Positions 1 to 7,619 of a stretch of DNA of 64,000 nt are shown here, in pieces (position 1 is the first letter of the stretch; each line of letters opens with the position of its first letter). The position numbers and the translations under genes are program-made. The stretch is from Yinghuangia seranimata (GTDB lineage Bacteria; Actinomycetota; Actinomycetes; Streptomycetales; Streptomycetaceae): assembly GCF_029953285.1 (NCBI RefSeq), contig NZ_JASAOI010000055.1:61659-125658 (forward strand), read 5' to 3'. A model generated the notes under the pieces. That model did no database searches, was not told the DNA's origin, and saw only the letters and a program-made list of their open reading frames with translations.

Positions 1-404
1 GCCCGGTGTCGAGTGTCGCGGGCCTCACCGTGCTCGACACGCTGCGGGACGAGGACCTGCAGGGCAACGCGGTCCGCGTCGGCCGCCACCTCAAGGCCCG
101 GCTCACCGCGCTGGTCGACCGGCACCCGCTGGTCGGCGCGGTGCACGGCAGCGGCCTCTACCTCGGCGTCGAGCTGGTGCGCGACCGCGTGACGCTGGAG
201 CCGGCGCGCGAGGAGACCGCGGCACTGTGCGACCGCATGCTCGAACTCGGCGTGATCGTGCAGCCGACCGGCGACCACCTGAACGTCCTGAAGATCAAGC
301 CGCCGCTGTGCGTCGACGAGGCGGCCGCCGACTTCTTCGCGGACACGCTGGACCGGGCGTTGGCGGAACTGACCGGAACCATGAACCGCTCGATTTCCCA
401 ATAA
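1..404 (+). CDS. Class III PLP-dependent aminotransferase, C-terminal part (5' end outside window)
   Basis: Only the last ~133 residues are present; the reading frame is open to the window edge, so the start lies upstream. The first visible residues (PVSSVAGLTVLD) match the N-P-V-S/A block that follows the PLP lysine region in class III (omega) aminotransferases. The C-terminal segment LKIKPPLCVDEAAADFF is the conserved end of the small domain and most resembles the AGXT2/ethanolamine-phosphate phospholyase branch, where a K-P-P-[LM]-C motif is common. The PLP lysine is not in the window, so activity and substrate (amino donor versus phospholyase) cannot be judged. The gene stops at TAA (402-404) in an unusually A+T-rich patch, 67 bases before the next gene. 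Confidence 0.85.
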   Translation, partial: PVSSVAGLTVLDTLRDEDLQGNAVRVGRHLKARLTALVDRHPLVGAVHGSGLYLGVELVRDRVTLEPAREETAALCDRMLELGVIVQPTGDHLNVLKIKPPLCVDEAAADFFADTLDRALAELTGTMNRSISQ

Positions 405-471
405 ATATGGAGAATCCCGGTGTTTCAGGCTTAGCCTGGTAGCCAGGCAGCTCCAAAAGCAGGTGGTCGTC

Positions 472-1665
472 ATGACCGTGCGGGTGATGGGCTATCGAGG
501 CGGGACCCGGCGTGTGCCCGGGGTGGCTTTCAGATCGCACGCTCCCCCGGCCGCCACGCCGGAGCTCAGCACGGTCAGCGCCCCCTCCCGCGTCGCCGCC
601 GCGGACGAGGGGATCGGCGCGGACGAACTGGCGCTGGCGACGCGCAACCACGGGATGCCCCTGGAGGCCATGCGGGCCGAGGTCACGCCGCCGGGGCTGC
701 ACTATGTGCTCGTCCACTACGACATCCCGTGGATCTCACCCGACGACCCGTGGCCGGTCTCCGTCCACGGGCTCGTACGGCACCCGCTCAACCTGGACAT
801 CGAGCAGTTGCGCGCGATGCCTTCCGTAACGCACCGCGTCACGTTGGAGTGCGCGGGCAACGGCCGGGCCCGCCTCGCGCCCCGGCCGGTCAGCCAGCCG
901 TGGCTGGTCGAGGCCGTCGGCACCGCGGACTGGACGGGCGTGCCGCTGCGGGACGTGCTCGCCGAGGCGGGCGTCCTCCCGGCCGCCGCCGAGGTCGTGT
1001 TCACCGGCGCCGACCACGGTGTCGAGCGCGGCACGGAGCAGGACTTCCAGCGCAGCCTGCCGCTCGCCGACGCGCTGCGGCCCGAGGTGCTGCTGGCGTA
1101 CGCGATGAACGGGGCACCGCTGCCGCCGCAGCACGGCAGCCCGCTGCGCCTGGTCGCGCCGGGCTGGTACGGGATGGCGCAGGTGAAGTGGCTGCGCGAC
1201 ATCCACGTCGTCGACCGGCCGTTCGCCGGCTACCAGCAGGCCGCCGCGTACCGGATGCGCCAGGACCCGCACGATCCCGGCGAGCCCGTCACGCGTATGG
1301 CGCCCCGCGCGCTGCTGGTCCCGCCGGGGTTCCCCGACTTCATGTCCCGGGTCCGGGTCGTACGCCCCGGCCCGGTGCGCTTGGAGGGCCGCGCCTGGTC
1401 GGGCACCGCGCCGATCACGTCGGTCGAGCTCAGCACCGACGGCCTGGCCTCGTGGACGGCCGCCGCGCTCGGGCCCGAGCCGGAGCAGCCGTGGACGTGG
1501 CGGGCCTGGCACGCCGACTGGGTGGCGACACCCGGCACCCACGTGCTGGCGGCCCGCGCCACCGATGCCCACGGCCGCGGCCAGCCGCTCGAACAACCGT
1601 GGAACCTGGGAGGCTTCTGCAACAACGCGGTACAGCGCGTGACCGTAGTGTGCGTGGAGTCCTGA
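472..1665 (+). CDS. Sulfite oxidase-like molybdopterin-dependent oxidoreductase
   Basis: 397 residues from ATG 472, chosen because AGGTGG (461-466) sits at Shine-Dalgarno distance; a GTG at 463 in the same frame lies inside that site. The central part is the molybdopterin-binding fold of the sulfite oxidase family: Cys127 in TLECAGNGR is the expected molybdenum thiolate ligand, followed by the family blocks GADHGVERG and GSPLRLVAPGWYGMAQVKWL. The C-terminal ~110 residues (from about SRVRVVRPGPVRLEGRAWSG) form the Mo-co dimerisation immunoglobulin-like domain. I see no convincing Tat or Sec signal and no haem domain, so it is probably cytoplasmic or uses a separate electron acceptor. Substrate unknown: sulfite is possible, but many actinobacterial homologues are uncharacterised. 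It stands alone between unrelated genes. Confidence 0.88.
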   Translation: MTVRVMGYRGGTRRVPGVAFRSHAPPAATPELSTVSAPSRVAAADEGIGADELALATRNHGMPLEAMRAEVTPPGLHYVLVHYDIPWISPDDPWPVSVHGLVRHPLNLDIEQLRAMPSVTHRVTLECAGNGRARLAPRPVSQPWLVEAVGTADWTGVPLRDVLAEAGVLPAAAEVVFTGADHGVERGTEQDFQRSLPLADALRPEVLLAYAMNGAPLPPQHGSPLRLVAPGWYGMAQVKWLRDIHVVDRPFAGYQQAAAYRMRQDPHDPGEPVTRMAPRALLVPPGFPDFMSRVRVVRPGPVRLEGRAWSGTAPITSVELSTDGLASWTAAALGPEPEQPWTWRAWHADWVATPGTHVLAARATDAHGRGQPLEQPWNLGGFCNNAVQRVTVVCVES

Positions 1666-1717
1666 CCGGCCCGACGCACAACAGTCCCGGACACCCATTG
1701 CCCTTGCGATCACCGGC

Positions 1718-1740
1718 ATGTAGAACAGCGTGAGCTACAT
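1718..1740. promoter_or_regulatory. Possible operator: ATGTAG-N11-CTACAT inverted repeat
   Basis: Perfect 6-bp arms (1718-1723 and 1735-1740) lie 33 bases before the oxidoreductase start at 1773, in a locally A+T-rich patch that also holds ACATATTG. The position fits a repressor site over the promoter of the 1773-4386 gene pair. The arms are short, so chance cannot be excluded. Confidence 0.3.
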
Positions 1741-1772
1741 ACGCCGGAACATATTGCGGGCAAGGGGTGGGC

Positions 1773-2756
1773 ATGGCGGCACTGTTCGGGTGGGGTATCG
1801 CCGCGACCGGGGGCATCGCCCGCACGGTCGGGAACGTGATCGCCAAGGAGCCCGGCATGCGGGTGGCCGCCGTCGGCTCGCGCGACGAATCCCGGGCCGC
1901 CGCGCTCGCCCACGAGCTGGGCGGCGCGGCCGCCCGCGGCTACGGCTCGTACGCCGAGATGGTCGCCTCCCCCGACGTCCACGCGGTGTACGTCGCGACC
2001 CCGCACGCCCAGCACCGGCAGGTCGTCGAAGCGGCCATAGCCGCCGGCAAGCCGGTGCTGTGCGAGAAGCCGCTGACCGCCACGCTCGCCGACGCCGAAG
2101 CGCTGGTCGCGCAGGCCCGCTCCGCCAGGGTCTTCCTCATGGAGGCCATGTGGATGCGGTTCAACCCGCTCGTGCGCCGCGTCAAGGCGCTGGCCGACGC
2201 CGGCGAGCTGGGTGAACTGCGCTCCGTGCACGCCTCGTTCGGATTCCCGTTCCCGTACGACCCGGCGCACCGCCTGTGGAACCCCGAACTGGGCGGCGGC
2301 GCCCTGCTCGACCTGGGCATATACCCGGTCGCGCTGGCCCACCTGATGCTCGGCGCGCCCGAGTCGGTCGAGGCCGCGGGATCCGTCGGCCCGAGCGGCG
2401 TCGACGCCGAGGCCGCGCTGCTGATGCGCTGGCCGGGCGGCGCCCGCGCGCTGCTGGAGACGTCGCTGGTCGGCATGCTCCCGATGACGGCCTCGGTCAT
2501 CGGCACCCGGGCACGTGTGGACCTGGAACCCCCCTTCCACGCCACCACGCGGATGACCGTGCACCGCTACGACGGCGCCGCGCAGGAGTTCCGCATCGAC
2601 TCCGCCGAGGAAGGACTCGCCGGCGAACTGCGCGAGGTCCGCGACCGGGTGCACGCCGGCGACACCGAGAGCCCGTGCATGCCGCTGGAGGACACGCTGG
2701 CCGTGCTGCGGATCCTCGAGACGGCCCGGCTCGGCCTGGGCGCCGACGCGTTCTGA
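1773..2756 (+). CDS. Gfo/Idh/MocA family NAD(P)-dependent oxidoreductase
   Basis: 327 residues from ATG 1773; AAGGGG (1762-1766 region) is the ribosome binding site, so the in-frame GTG at 1767 is not preferred. The N-terminal Rossmann fold begins at once with GWGIAATGGIA, a dinucleotide-binding G-x-A-x-G-x-I pattern. CEKPLTAT contains the family's catalytic Lys (Lys99). The second half is the alpha/beta C-terminal sugar-binding domain; GGGALLDLGIYPVALA is typical of the dihydrodiol dehydrogenase/glucose-fructose oxidoreductase branch. It likely oxidises or reduces a sugar or cyclic polyol. The next gene, 46 bases downstream on the same strand, is a beta-hexosaminidase, so the pair may act on amino sugars released from chitin or peptidoglycan; that link is inferred from position only. 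Confidence 0.9.
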   Translation: MAALFGWGIAATGGIARTVGNVIAKEPGMRVAAVGSRDESRAAALAHELGGAAARGYGSYAEMVASPDVHAVYVATPHAQHRQVVEAAIAAGKPVLCEKPLTATLADAEALVAQARSARVFLMEAMWMRFNPLVRRVKALADAGELGELRSVHASFGFPFPYDPAHRLWNPELGGGALLDLGIYPVALAHLMLGAPESVEAAGSVGPSGVDAEAALLMRWPGGARALLETSLVGMLPMTASVIGTRARVDLEPPFHATTRMTVHRYDGAAQEFRIDSAEEGLAGELREVRDRVHAGDTESPCMPLEDTLAVLRILETARLGLGADAF

Positions 2757-2802
2757 CCCACGACCGCACGAACACGCCCCACCCGGGCGGGAAAGAGGCG
2801 AC

Positions 2803-4386
2803 ATGGAGCACGGCGCGAGCGGCGGCCTCATCCCCCGCCCGGTGACCACGGAGGCCCGGCCGGGAGTCGCAGACGGGGGCGGTGGCTGGCGGATCCGGGC
2901 CGCCGAACCCGCTCTCGACGCGCTCGCGGCCACGCTCGACGACCTGCTCGCGCCGCACCTGGGGCCGCGGCCGACCGCCGACGGGGCGGCCGCGTCGGAG
3001 CTGCTCCTCAGGTTCGGTGAACCGGCCGCCACCGCACGGCCGTTCGGCATCCCACCGAACGGCGCGGCCAGCGACGAGGCGTACTCGGTGACCGTGACCG
3101 AGCGCGGCGTCGAGTGCGTCGCCCGCACCCCCGAAGGCGTCTTCCGCGCCGCCACCAGCGCCGCACAGCTGATCGCCGCGTCCGCCGGACGGCCCGCCTG
3201 CCGCCGCATCGACGACGCGCCCCGCTACGCCTGGCGGGGCCTGATGGTCGACCCCGCACGCGGCTTCCTCACGCCGGCCGAGCTGCGCCGGATCGTCGAC
3301 CTCGCGGCGCTGTACAAGCTCAACGTCCTCCACCTGCACCTCACGGACAACGAGGGCTGGCGCCTGCGGCTGCCCGGCGTCCCCGAACTCGCCGCCGCCC
3401 CAGACGAACCCGCCTACACCGCAGACGAGTTCACCGCACTCCAGGAGTACGCCGCGGCCCGCTTCGTGACCGTCGTGCCCGAGATCGACCTGCCCGGCCA
3501 CTGCGCGGCCGTGCGCTCCGCGTTCCCCGGGCTCGCCGTGCCCGGCGTCCCGGACGAGCACCGGGCGTTCCTCGACAAGGTGGGCGCCTTCGCGTCCTTC
3601 ACTCCGCCGCTCGACGTCACCGACCCGGACACGTCCGCCACCGTCGAGCGGGTCGTCAAGGAGGTCTGCGCGCTGACCCGGGGCCCGTACGTCCACATCG
3701 GCGCCGACGAGGCGTTCGGTATGGACGCGGACACCTATGCCGCCTCGGTCCGGCGGCTGCGCGCGCTGGTCCGCGCCCACGGCAAGCAGCCGGTGGCCTG
3801 GCAGGAGTCCGCACGCGCGGGCGTCGAGGCCGGCGACATCGTGCAGTACTGGACGGATCCGTCGATGCTCGACCCGCTGGACGACTCGGCCCCCGCGCCC
3901 CTCGCCGACATCCTGGAAGCAGTGCGCGAGGTCTTCGCCGAGACCGCCGACGACGTACCGCGCGCGCTGGCGGGCGGGGCCCGCGTGCTGCTCTCCCCGA
4001 ACTCGCACCTCTACCTGGACCGGCCCTACCGCGGCGACATCGTCCCGACCGGCCAGGCCGAGCACGCGGCCCATGTCGGCTTCCCCATGTACACGCCGTC
4101 AGACACCGCCCGCGCGGCCGCCTGGGACCCGGCGGCGCAGGGCGTCCCGGAGGACCGGGTCGCGGGCGTCGAGGCCACGCTGTTCGGCGAGACGGTGGGC
4201 TCGTTCGAGGACGCCTGCCTGCTCCTGCTCCCCCGGCTCCCGGGCGTCGCGGAGGCCGCGTGGTCCGGGAGCCCGGCACCGTGGCAGGAGTACCGCGGAC
4301 GGCTCGCGCACCACGCGCGCATCTGGCGCGAACGGGGCCTCGCCCACCTCGCCGCGCGCGACGTCGACTGGATCGAACCGGGCTGA
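2803..4386 (+). CDS. Beta-N-acetylhexosaminidase, glycoside hydrolase family 20
   Basis: 527 residues from ATG 2803 with GAAAGAGG just upstream. The first ~120 residues form the GH20b domain. The catalytic TIM barrel begins at YAWRGLMVDPARGF and contains LYKLNVLHLHLTDNEGWRL, EIDLPGHC, and the catalytic Asp302-Glu303 pair in HIGADEAFG; in this substrate-assisted mechanism the Asp positions the N-acetyl group and the Glu is the general acid. The usual HIGGDE is HIGADE here. The end (TLFGETV...LPRLPGVAEAAWS) is also typical. There is no signal peptide, so it probably works on imported chito-oligosaccharides or recycled cell-wall fragments. It follows the Gfo/Idh/MocA gene by 46 bases and runs head-on into proS, separated by a hairpin. 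Confidence 0.93.
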   Translation: MEHGASGGLIPRPVTTEARPGVADGGGGWRIRAAEPALDALAATLDDLLAPHLGPRPTADGAAASELLLRFGEPAATARPFGIPPNGAASDEAYSVTVTERGVECVARTPEGVFRAATSAAQLIAASAGRPACRRIDDAPRYAWRGLMVDPARGFLTPAELRRIVDLAALYKLNVLHLHLTDNEGWRLRLPGVPELAAAPDEPAYTADEFTALQEYAAARFVTVVPEIDLPGHCAAVRSAFPGLAVPGVPDEHRAFLDKVGAFASFTPPLDVTDPDTSATVERVVKEVCALTRGPYVHIGADEAFGMDADTYAASVRRLRALVRAHGKQPVAWQESARAGVEAGDIVQYWTDPSMLDPLDDSAPAPLADILEAVREVFAETADDVPRALAGGARVLLSPNSHLYLDRPYRGDIVPTGQAEHAAHVGFPMYTPSDTARAAAWDPAAQGVPEDRVAGVEATLFGETVGSFEDACLLLLPRLPGVAEAAWSGSPAPWQEYRGRLAHHARIWRERGLAHLAARDVDWIEPG

Positions 4387-4406
4387 CCGCGCGGCCGGTC
4401 AGCCCG
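4379..4406. terminator. Bidirectional hairpin between GH20 and proS
   Basis: CGGGCTGACC (4379-4388), an 8-base loop, then GGTCAGCCCG (4397-4406) is a perfect 10-bp stem. It spans both stop codons (TGA at 4384-4386; the reverse-strand stop at 4399-4401), so one symmetric hairpin can end both convergent transcripts. Confidence 0.6.
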
Positions 4407-6105
4407 CCGCGGCCAGCCCCCGGCGCACCTCGTCCACGACGTCGCGCAGCGGCACGTCCCGCCGCTCCCCGGTCGCCCTGACGACCAGCTCCACTGTCCC
4501 GGACGCGAGCCCGCGCGGGCCGATGGTCAGGCGGACCGGAATGCCGATCAGCTCGCTGTCGCGGAACTTCACCCCGGGGCGTTCGTCCCGGTCGTCGAGG
4601 AGCACGTCGACGCCGGCCTCGCGCAGCATGCCGTAGAGCTCGCGGGCCGTGCGGTCGGTGTCGTCGGCGGTCTTGCCGACGGGGATCACCGTGACCGCGA
4701 AGGGCGCCACGGCGGTCGGCCAGACGATGCCCGCGTCGTCGTGGTGCGCCTCCACGATGGCGGCGATGGCGCGCTCGACGCCGATGCCGTAGCAGCCCAT
4801 CAGCGGTGTGACCCGCGTGGCGTCGGGGCCGAGGACGGAGACGTCGAGGGCCTCGGTGTACTTGCGGCCGAGTTTGAAGATGTGCCCGACCTCGACGGTC
4901 CGCAGCACGCTCAACGGCGTTCCGCACACCACGCACGGCTCCCCGGCCGTGACTTCACGCAGGTCGGCCCACCGCCCGACGGCGATGTCGCGGTCGACGT
5001 CGACGCCGCGCAGGTGCTCGCCGTCGCGGTTCGCCCCGGTCGTCATCGAGGTACGGCCGCGCAGCGCGTCGTCGGCGAGGACCGGCAGGTCGGTGACCCC
5101 GACGGCGCCGAGGCTGCCCGGGGAGGCCCCGAGCGCGGCACGGATCTCGTCGGCCTGCGCGGGCCGGACGTGGTTCGCCCCGGTGGCGTCGCTGAGCTTC
5201 TGCTCGACGAGGTTGTGGTCGCCGCGCATCAGGACGAGCGTGAGCCGGTCGTCCAGCACGTACACCAGGGTCTTGATCTGCCGGTCGGCGGGCACCCCGT
5301 GCTGAGTGGCGAGTTCGTCGATGGTGCGTGCGTCGGGCGTGGCGAACGGCTCGGGAGCGGCCGGCGCGGGCGCGTCCTCGACGACCGCGAGCGCCGAGGC
5401 GGCCTTCTCCGTGTTGGCCGCGTACCCGCACGAGGGGCAGTGCGCGACGAGGTCCTCGCCGGCGTCGGTCGGCGACATGAACTCCACCGACGTGCTGCCG
5501 CCCATCGTGCCGCTGGACGCCTGCACGGGGATCGCCGGGATGCCGAGGCGCCGGAAGATCCGCGTGTACGCCTCGTGCTGCGCGGCGAACGAGCGGTCGA
5601 GCCCGGCCTCGTCCAGGTCGAAGCTGTACGCGTCCTTCATGGTGAACTCGCGCACCCGCATCAGCCCGCCCCGCGGCCGCGGCTCGTCGCGGAACTTGGT
5701 CTGGAACTGGTACCAGGTCTGCGGGAGTTGCCGGTACGAGGAGAGCTCCTGCGCCGCCGTGGCCACGACCTCCTCGTGCGTCATGCCGAGCGCGAGGTCG
5801 GCGCCCTTGCGGTCGACGAGCCGGAACATCTCGTCGCCCATGGCGTCCCAGCGGCCGGTCTTGCGCCAGATCTCGGCCGGGTGCAGCGCGGGCAGCAGCC
5901 ACTCCTGGGCGCCCGCGCGGTTCATCTCGGCGCGGATGACGTCGACGACCTTGGCGCGCACGCGCACGCCGAGTGGCAGCAGCGCGTAGTGCCCGGCCAT
6001 GAGCTGGCGGATGAACCCGGCGCGGACGAGCAGGCGGTGGCTCGCCGCGTCGGCTTCCGCCGGGTCGTCGCGGAGGGTGGGGACGTACAGGCCTGACCAG
6101 CGCAT
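4399..6105 (-). CDS. proS: Prolyl-tRNA synthetase, bacterial type with editing domain
   Basis: 568 residues, the normal length for the bacterial-type enzyme. Class II catalytic core: motif 1 around HYALLPLGVRVRAKVVDVIRAEM, the T-H-E-E loop in GMTHEEVV, motif 2 in FRDEPRPRGGLMRVREFTMKD, and motif 3 in CYGIGVERAIAAIVE. A YbaK-like cis-editing insertion occupies about residues 225-395 (HGVPADRQIKTLVYV onward), which removes Ala-tRNA(Pro). The C-terminal HGTP anticodon-binding domain starts near PFAVTVIPVG. It joins proline to tRNA(Pro) in the cytoplasm. It is transcribed alone, head-on to the hexosaminidase. TAGCCT lies 6 bases before the ATG, so the mRNA is probably leaderless. Some actinomycetes carry more than one proS; whether this is the only copy cannot be told here. 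Confidence 0.97.
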   Translation of the reverse strand: MRWSGLYVPTLRDDPAEADAASHRLLVRAGFIRQLMAGHYALLPLGVRVRAKVVDVIRAEMNRAGAQEWLLPALHPAEIWRKTGRWDAMGDEMFRLVDRKGADLALGMTHEEVVATAAQELSSYRQLPQTWYQFQTKFRDEPRPRGGLMRVREFTMKDAYSFDLDEAGLDRSFAAQHEAYTRIFRRLGIPAIPVQASSGTMGGSTSVEFMSPTDAGEDLVAHCPSCGYAANTEKAASALAVVEDAPAPAAPEPFATPDARTIDELATQHGVPADRQIKTLVYVLDDRLTLVLMRGDHNLVEQKLSDATGANHVRPAQADEIRAALGASPGSLGAVGVTDLPVLADDALRGRTSMTTGANRDGEHLRGVDVDRDIAVGRWADLREVTAGEPCVVCGTPLSVLRTVEVGHIFKLGRKYTEALDVSVLGPDATRVTPLMGCYGIGVERAIAAIVEAHHDDAGIVWPTAVAPFAVTVIPVGKTADDTDRTARELYGMLREAGVDVLLDDRDERPGVKFRDSELIGIPVRLTIGPRGLASGTVELVVRATGERRDVPLRDVVDEVRRGLAAAG

Positions 6106-6111
6106 GCCGCC

Positions 6112-6117
6112 AGGCTA
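6112..6117 (-). promoter_or_regulatory. Putative -10 element of proS (leaderless)
   Basis: On the reverse strand TAGCCT (TANNNT pattern) is followed by 6 bases and then the proS ATG, which would place the transcription start at or next to the initiation codon. No Shine-Dalgarno sequence is present (upstream bases GGCGGC), in keeping with leaderless translation. Confidence 0.4.
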
Positions 6118-6183
6118 GACGAGATGATCCGTTGAGTCCGAAATTTACGGGGGAGGCGCCTTTCGGCCGCGGTCGTGGAGCGG

Positions 6184-7596
6184 TCACCCCGACGCGGGAA
6201 GGGCCGCTGCCGCCGCCTTCAGCCTCCGCGCTCCGCGGATCAGCTCGTCCTCGTCGGCGGCCGCGCCGAACGCGACGCGCAGGAACGCCGCGGGCGGTTC
6301 GGCGGCGAAGAAGCGGCGGCCCTCACTGACCGCGACCTCGTGGGTGCGGGCGGCGCGGACGGTGTCGAGGTCGCCGAGGCCGGCCGGGAGTCGGACCCAC
6401 AGGTGGAGTCCGCCGGACGGGAGCCGGTCAACCGTCCAGTCGGGCAGTTCGCGCGCGAGGGCGGCGGCGAGCGTCGCGCACCGGGCGCGGAGCGCGGTGC
6501 CGAGGGCGCGTGTGTGCCGTTCCCACGACGGGGAGTTGAGCACTTCGAGCGCGGCTTCCTGGAGCGGCCGGGCGATGAAGAAGTCGTCGACGTGGCGGAC
6601 GGCGCGCATGCGTTCCATGACCGGGCCCCGCGCGATGACCGCAGCTATGCGCAGGCTGGGTGCCGCGGGCTTGGTCAGGGACGTCAGGTAGACCACCGTG
6701 CCGTCGCGGTCGTCGGCGAGCAGCGGGCGCGGCAGGGCGGCTCCGTGCCCGAGGTAGCGCGCGAAGTCGTCCTCGACGACGAACGCGCCCGCCGCGCGCG
6801 CGACGTCGACGACCTGGCGGCGGCGCTCGGGAGCCAGCACGGCACCGGTCGGATTGTGGACCGTCGGCTGGCAGTAGAGCACCCGCGCGCCCGTCATCGC
6901 GAACGCCTCCGCGAGCAGGTCGGGCCGCAGCCCGTCGTCGTCGATCGGCACCGGGATGGGCCGCAGTCCGGCGGCCAGGGCGGCGGCCAACGCTCCGGGG
7001 TAGGTGGGCGATTCGACGAGGACCGGGCTGCCGGGCCCGGCGACGGCACGGAACGCCATCGACAGACCGCTCTGCCCGCCGGAGGTGATCAGCACGTCGT
7101 CGCCGGTCACCCCCGCGCCGGTCGCGGCCGCGAACACGGCGCGCAGTTCCGCCAGTCCGCTGGTGGGCGTGCGGTCCCAGCCGCCCGGCCGGCGCGCGGC
7201 ACGGGCCAGCGCGGCGCCCAGCATGCCGGTGGGCTGGAGCGAGCGGTGCAGGTAGCCGCCGTCCAGCGCGATGGTCGACGGGGTGGGCGGGCCGAGGGCG
7301 TCGGTGAGCGAACGGGTGTCGACCGTGCGGTCGGTCAGCGCGACGGTCTGCCACGCCGTGTCGGCGGCCTCGCGGCGGGCGGCGGTGCGCGGCGCGACGA
7401 AGGTACCGCTGCCCGGCCGGGTGACGACGGCGCCTTCGGCGGTCAAGCGCGCGATGGCGCGCGACACCGTGAGCGGGCTGACCCGGTGCAGGCGGACCAG
7501 CTCGCGGCTGCTGGGCAACCGGTCCCCGGGAGACAGTCCGGCCAGCGTCGCGCGGAGCGCGTTGGCGAGTTCGACGGAAGTGCTATCGTCCGACAT
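6184..7596 (-). CDS. MocR/PdxR-type transcriptional regulator (GntR HTH fused to aminotransferase fold)
   Basis: 470 residues, usual for the family. The N-terminal ~70 residues are a GntR winged helix (PGDRLPSSRELVRLHRVSPLTVSRAIARL, ending GSGTFV). After a linker, residues ~115-470 form a fold-type I aminotransferase domain: TSGGQSGL, N248 in HNPTGAV, D276-D277 in VVEDDFARYL, and Lys309 in YLTSLTKPAAPSLRIA, the expected PLP Schiff-base lysine. MocR proteins sense PLP or an amino compound and switch a neighbouring gene. Here the neighbour is an MFS exporter whose ATG overlaps this gene's ATG on the other strand, both lying in the spacer of a long inverted repeat, so the regulator probably controls itself and the transporter. 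The ligand is unknown. Confidence 0.92.
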   Translation of the reverse strand: MSDDSTSVELANALRATLAGLSPGDRLPSSRELVRLHRVSPLTVSRAIARLTAEGAVVTRPGSGTFVAPRTAARREAADTAWQTVALTDRTVDTRSLTDALGPPTPSTIALDGGYLHRSLQPTGMLGAALARAARRPGGWDRTPTSGLAELRAVFAAATGAGVTGDDVLITSGGQSGLSMAFRAVAGPGSPVLVESPTYPGALAAALAAGLRPIPVPIDDDGLRPDLLAEAFAMTGARVLYCQPTVHNPTGAVLAPERRRQVVDVARAAGAFVVEDDFARYLGHGAALPRPLLADDRDGTVVYLTSLTKPAAPSLRIAAVIARGPVMERMRAVRHVDDFFIARPLQEAALEVLNSPSWERHTRALGTALRARCATLAAALARELPDWTVDRLPSGGLHLWVRLPAGLGDLDTVRAARTHEVAVSEGRRFFAAEPPAAFLRVAFGAAADEDELIRGARRLKAAAAALPASG

Positions 7597-7619
7597 GAGA
7601 GATCAAGATAGCGCTTCCG
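7575..7619. promoter_or_regulatory. Operator/promoter palindrome shared by MocR regulator and MFS exporter
   Basis: CGGAAGTGCTATC (7575-7587) and GATAGCGCTTCCG (7607-7619) form 13-bp arms with one mismatch around a 19-base spacer. The spacer contains both start codons: ATG of the exporter at 7595-7597 and ATG of the regulator at 7596-7594 (shared CATG). Each arm supplies a -10-like hexamer: TATCGT (7584-7589), 5 bases before the exporter ATG, and on the reverse strand TATCTT (7610-7605), 8 bases before the regulator ATG. Both transcripts would then be leaderless, and a dimer bound here would block both. Confidence 0.65.

Noticed and set aside
422..442. SigB-like promoter GTTTCA ... TGGTAG before the sulfite-oxidase-like gene
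   Set aside because: Spacer is only 9 bases and the -10 lacks GGG; probably chance in an A+T-rich gap.
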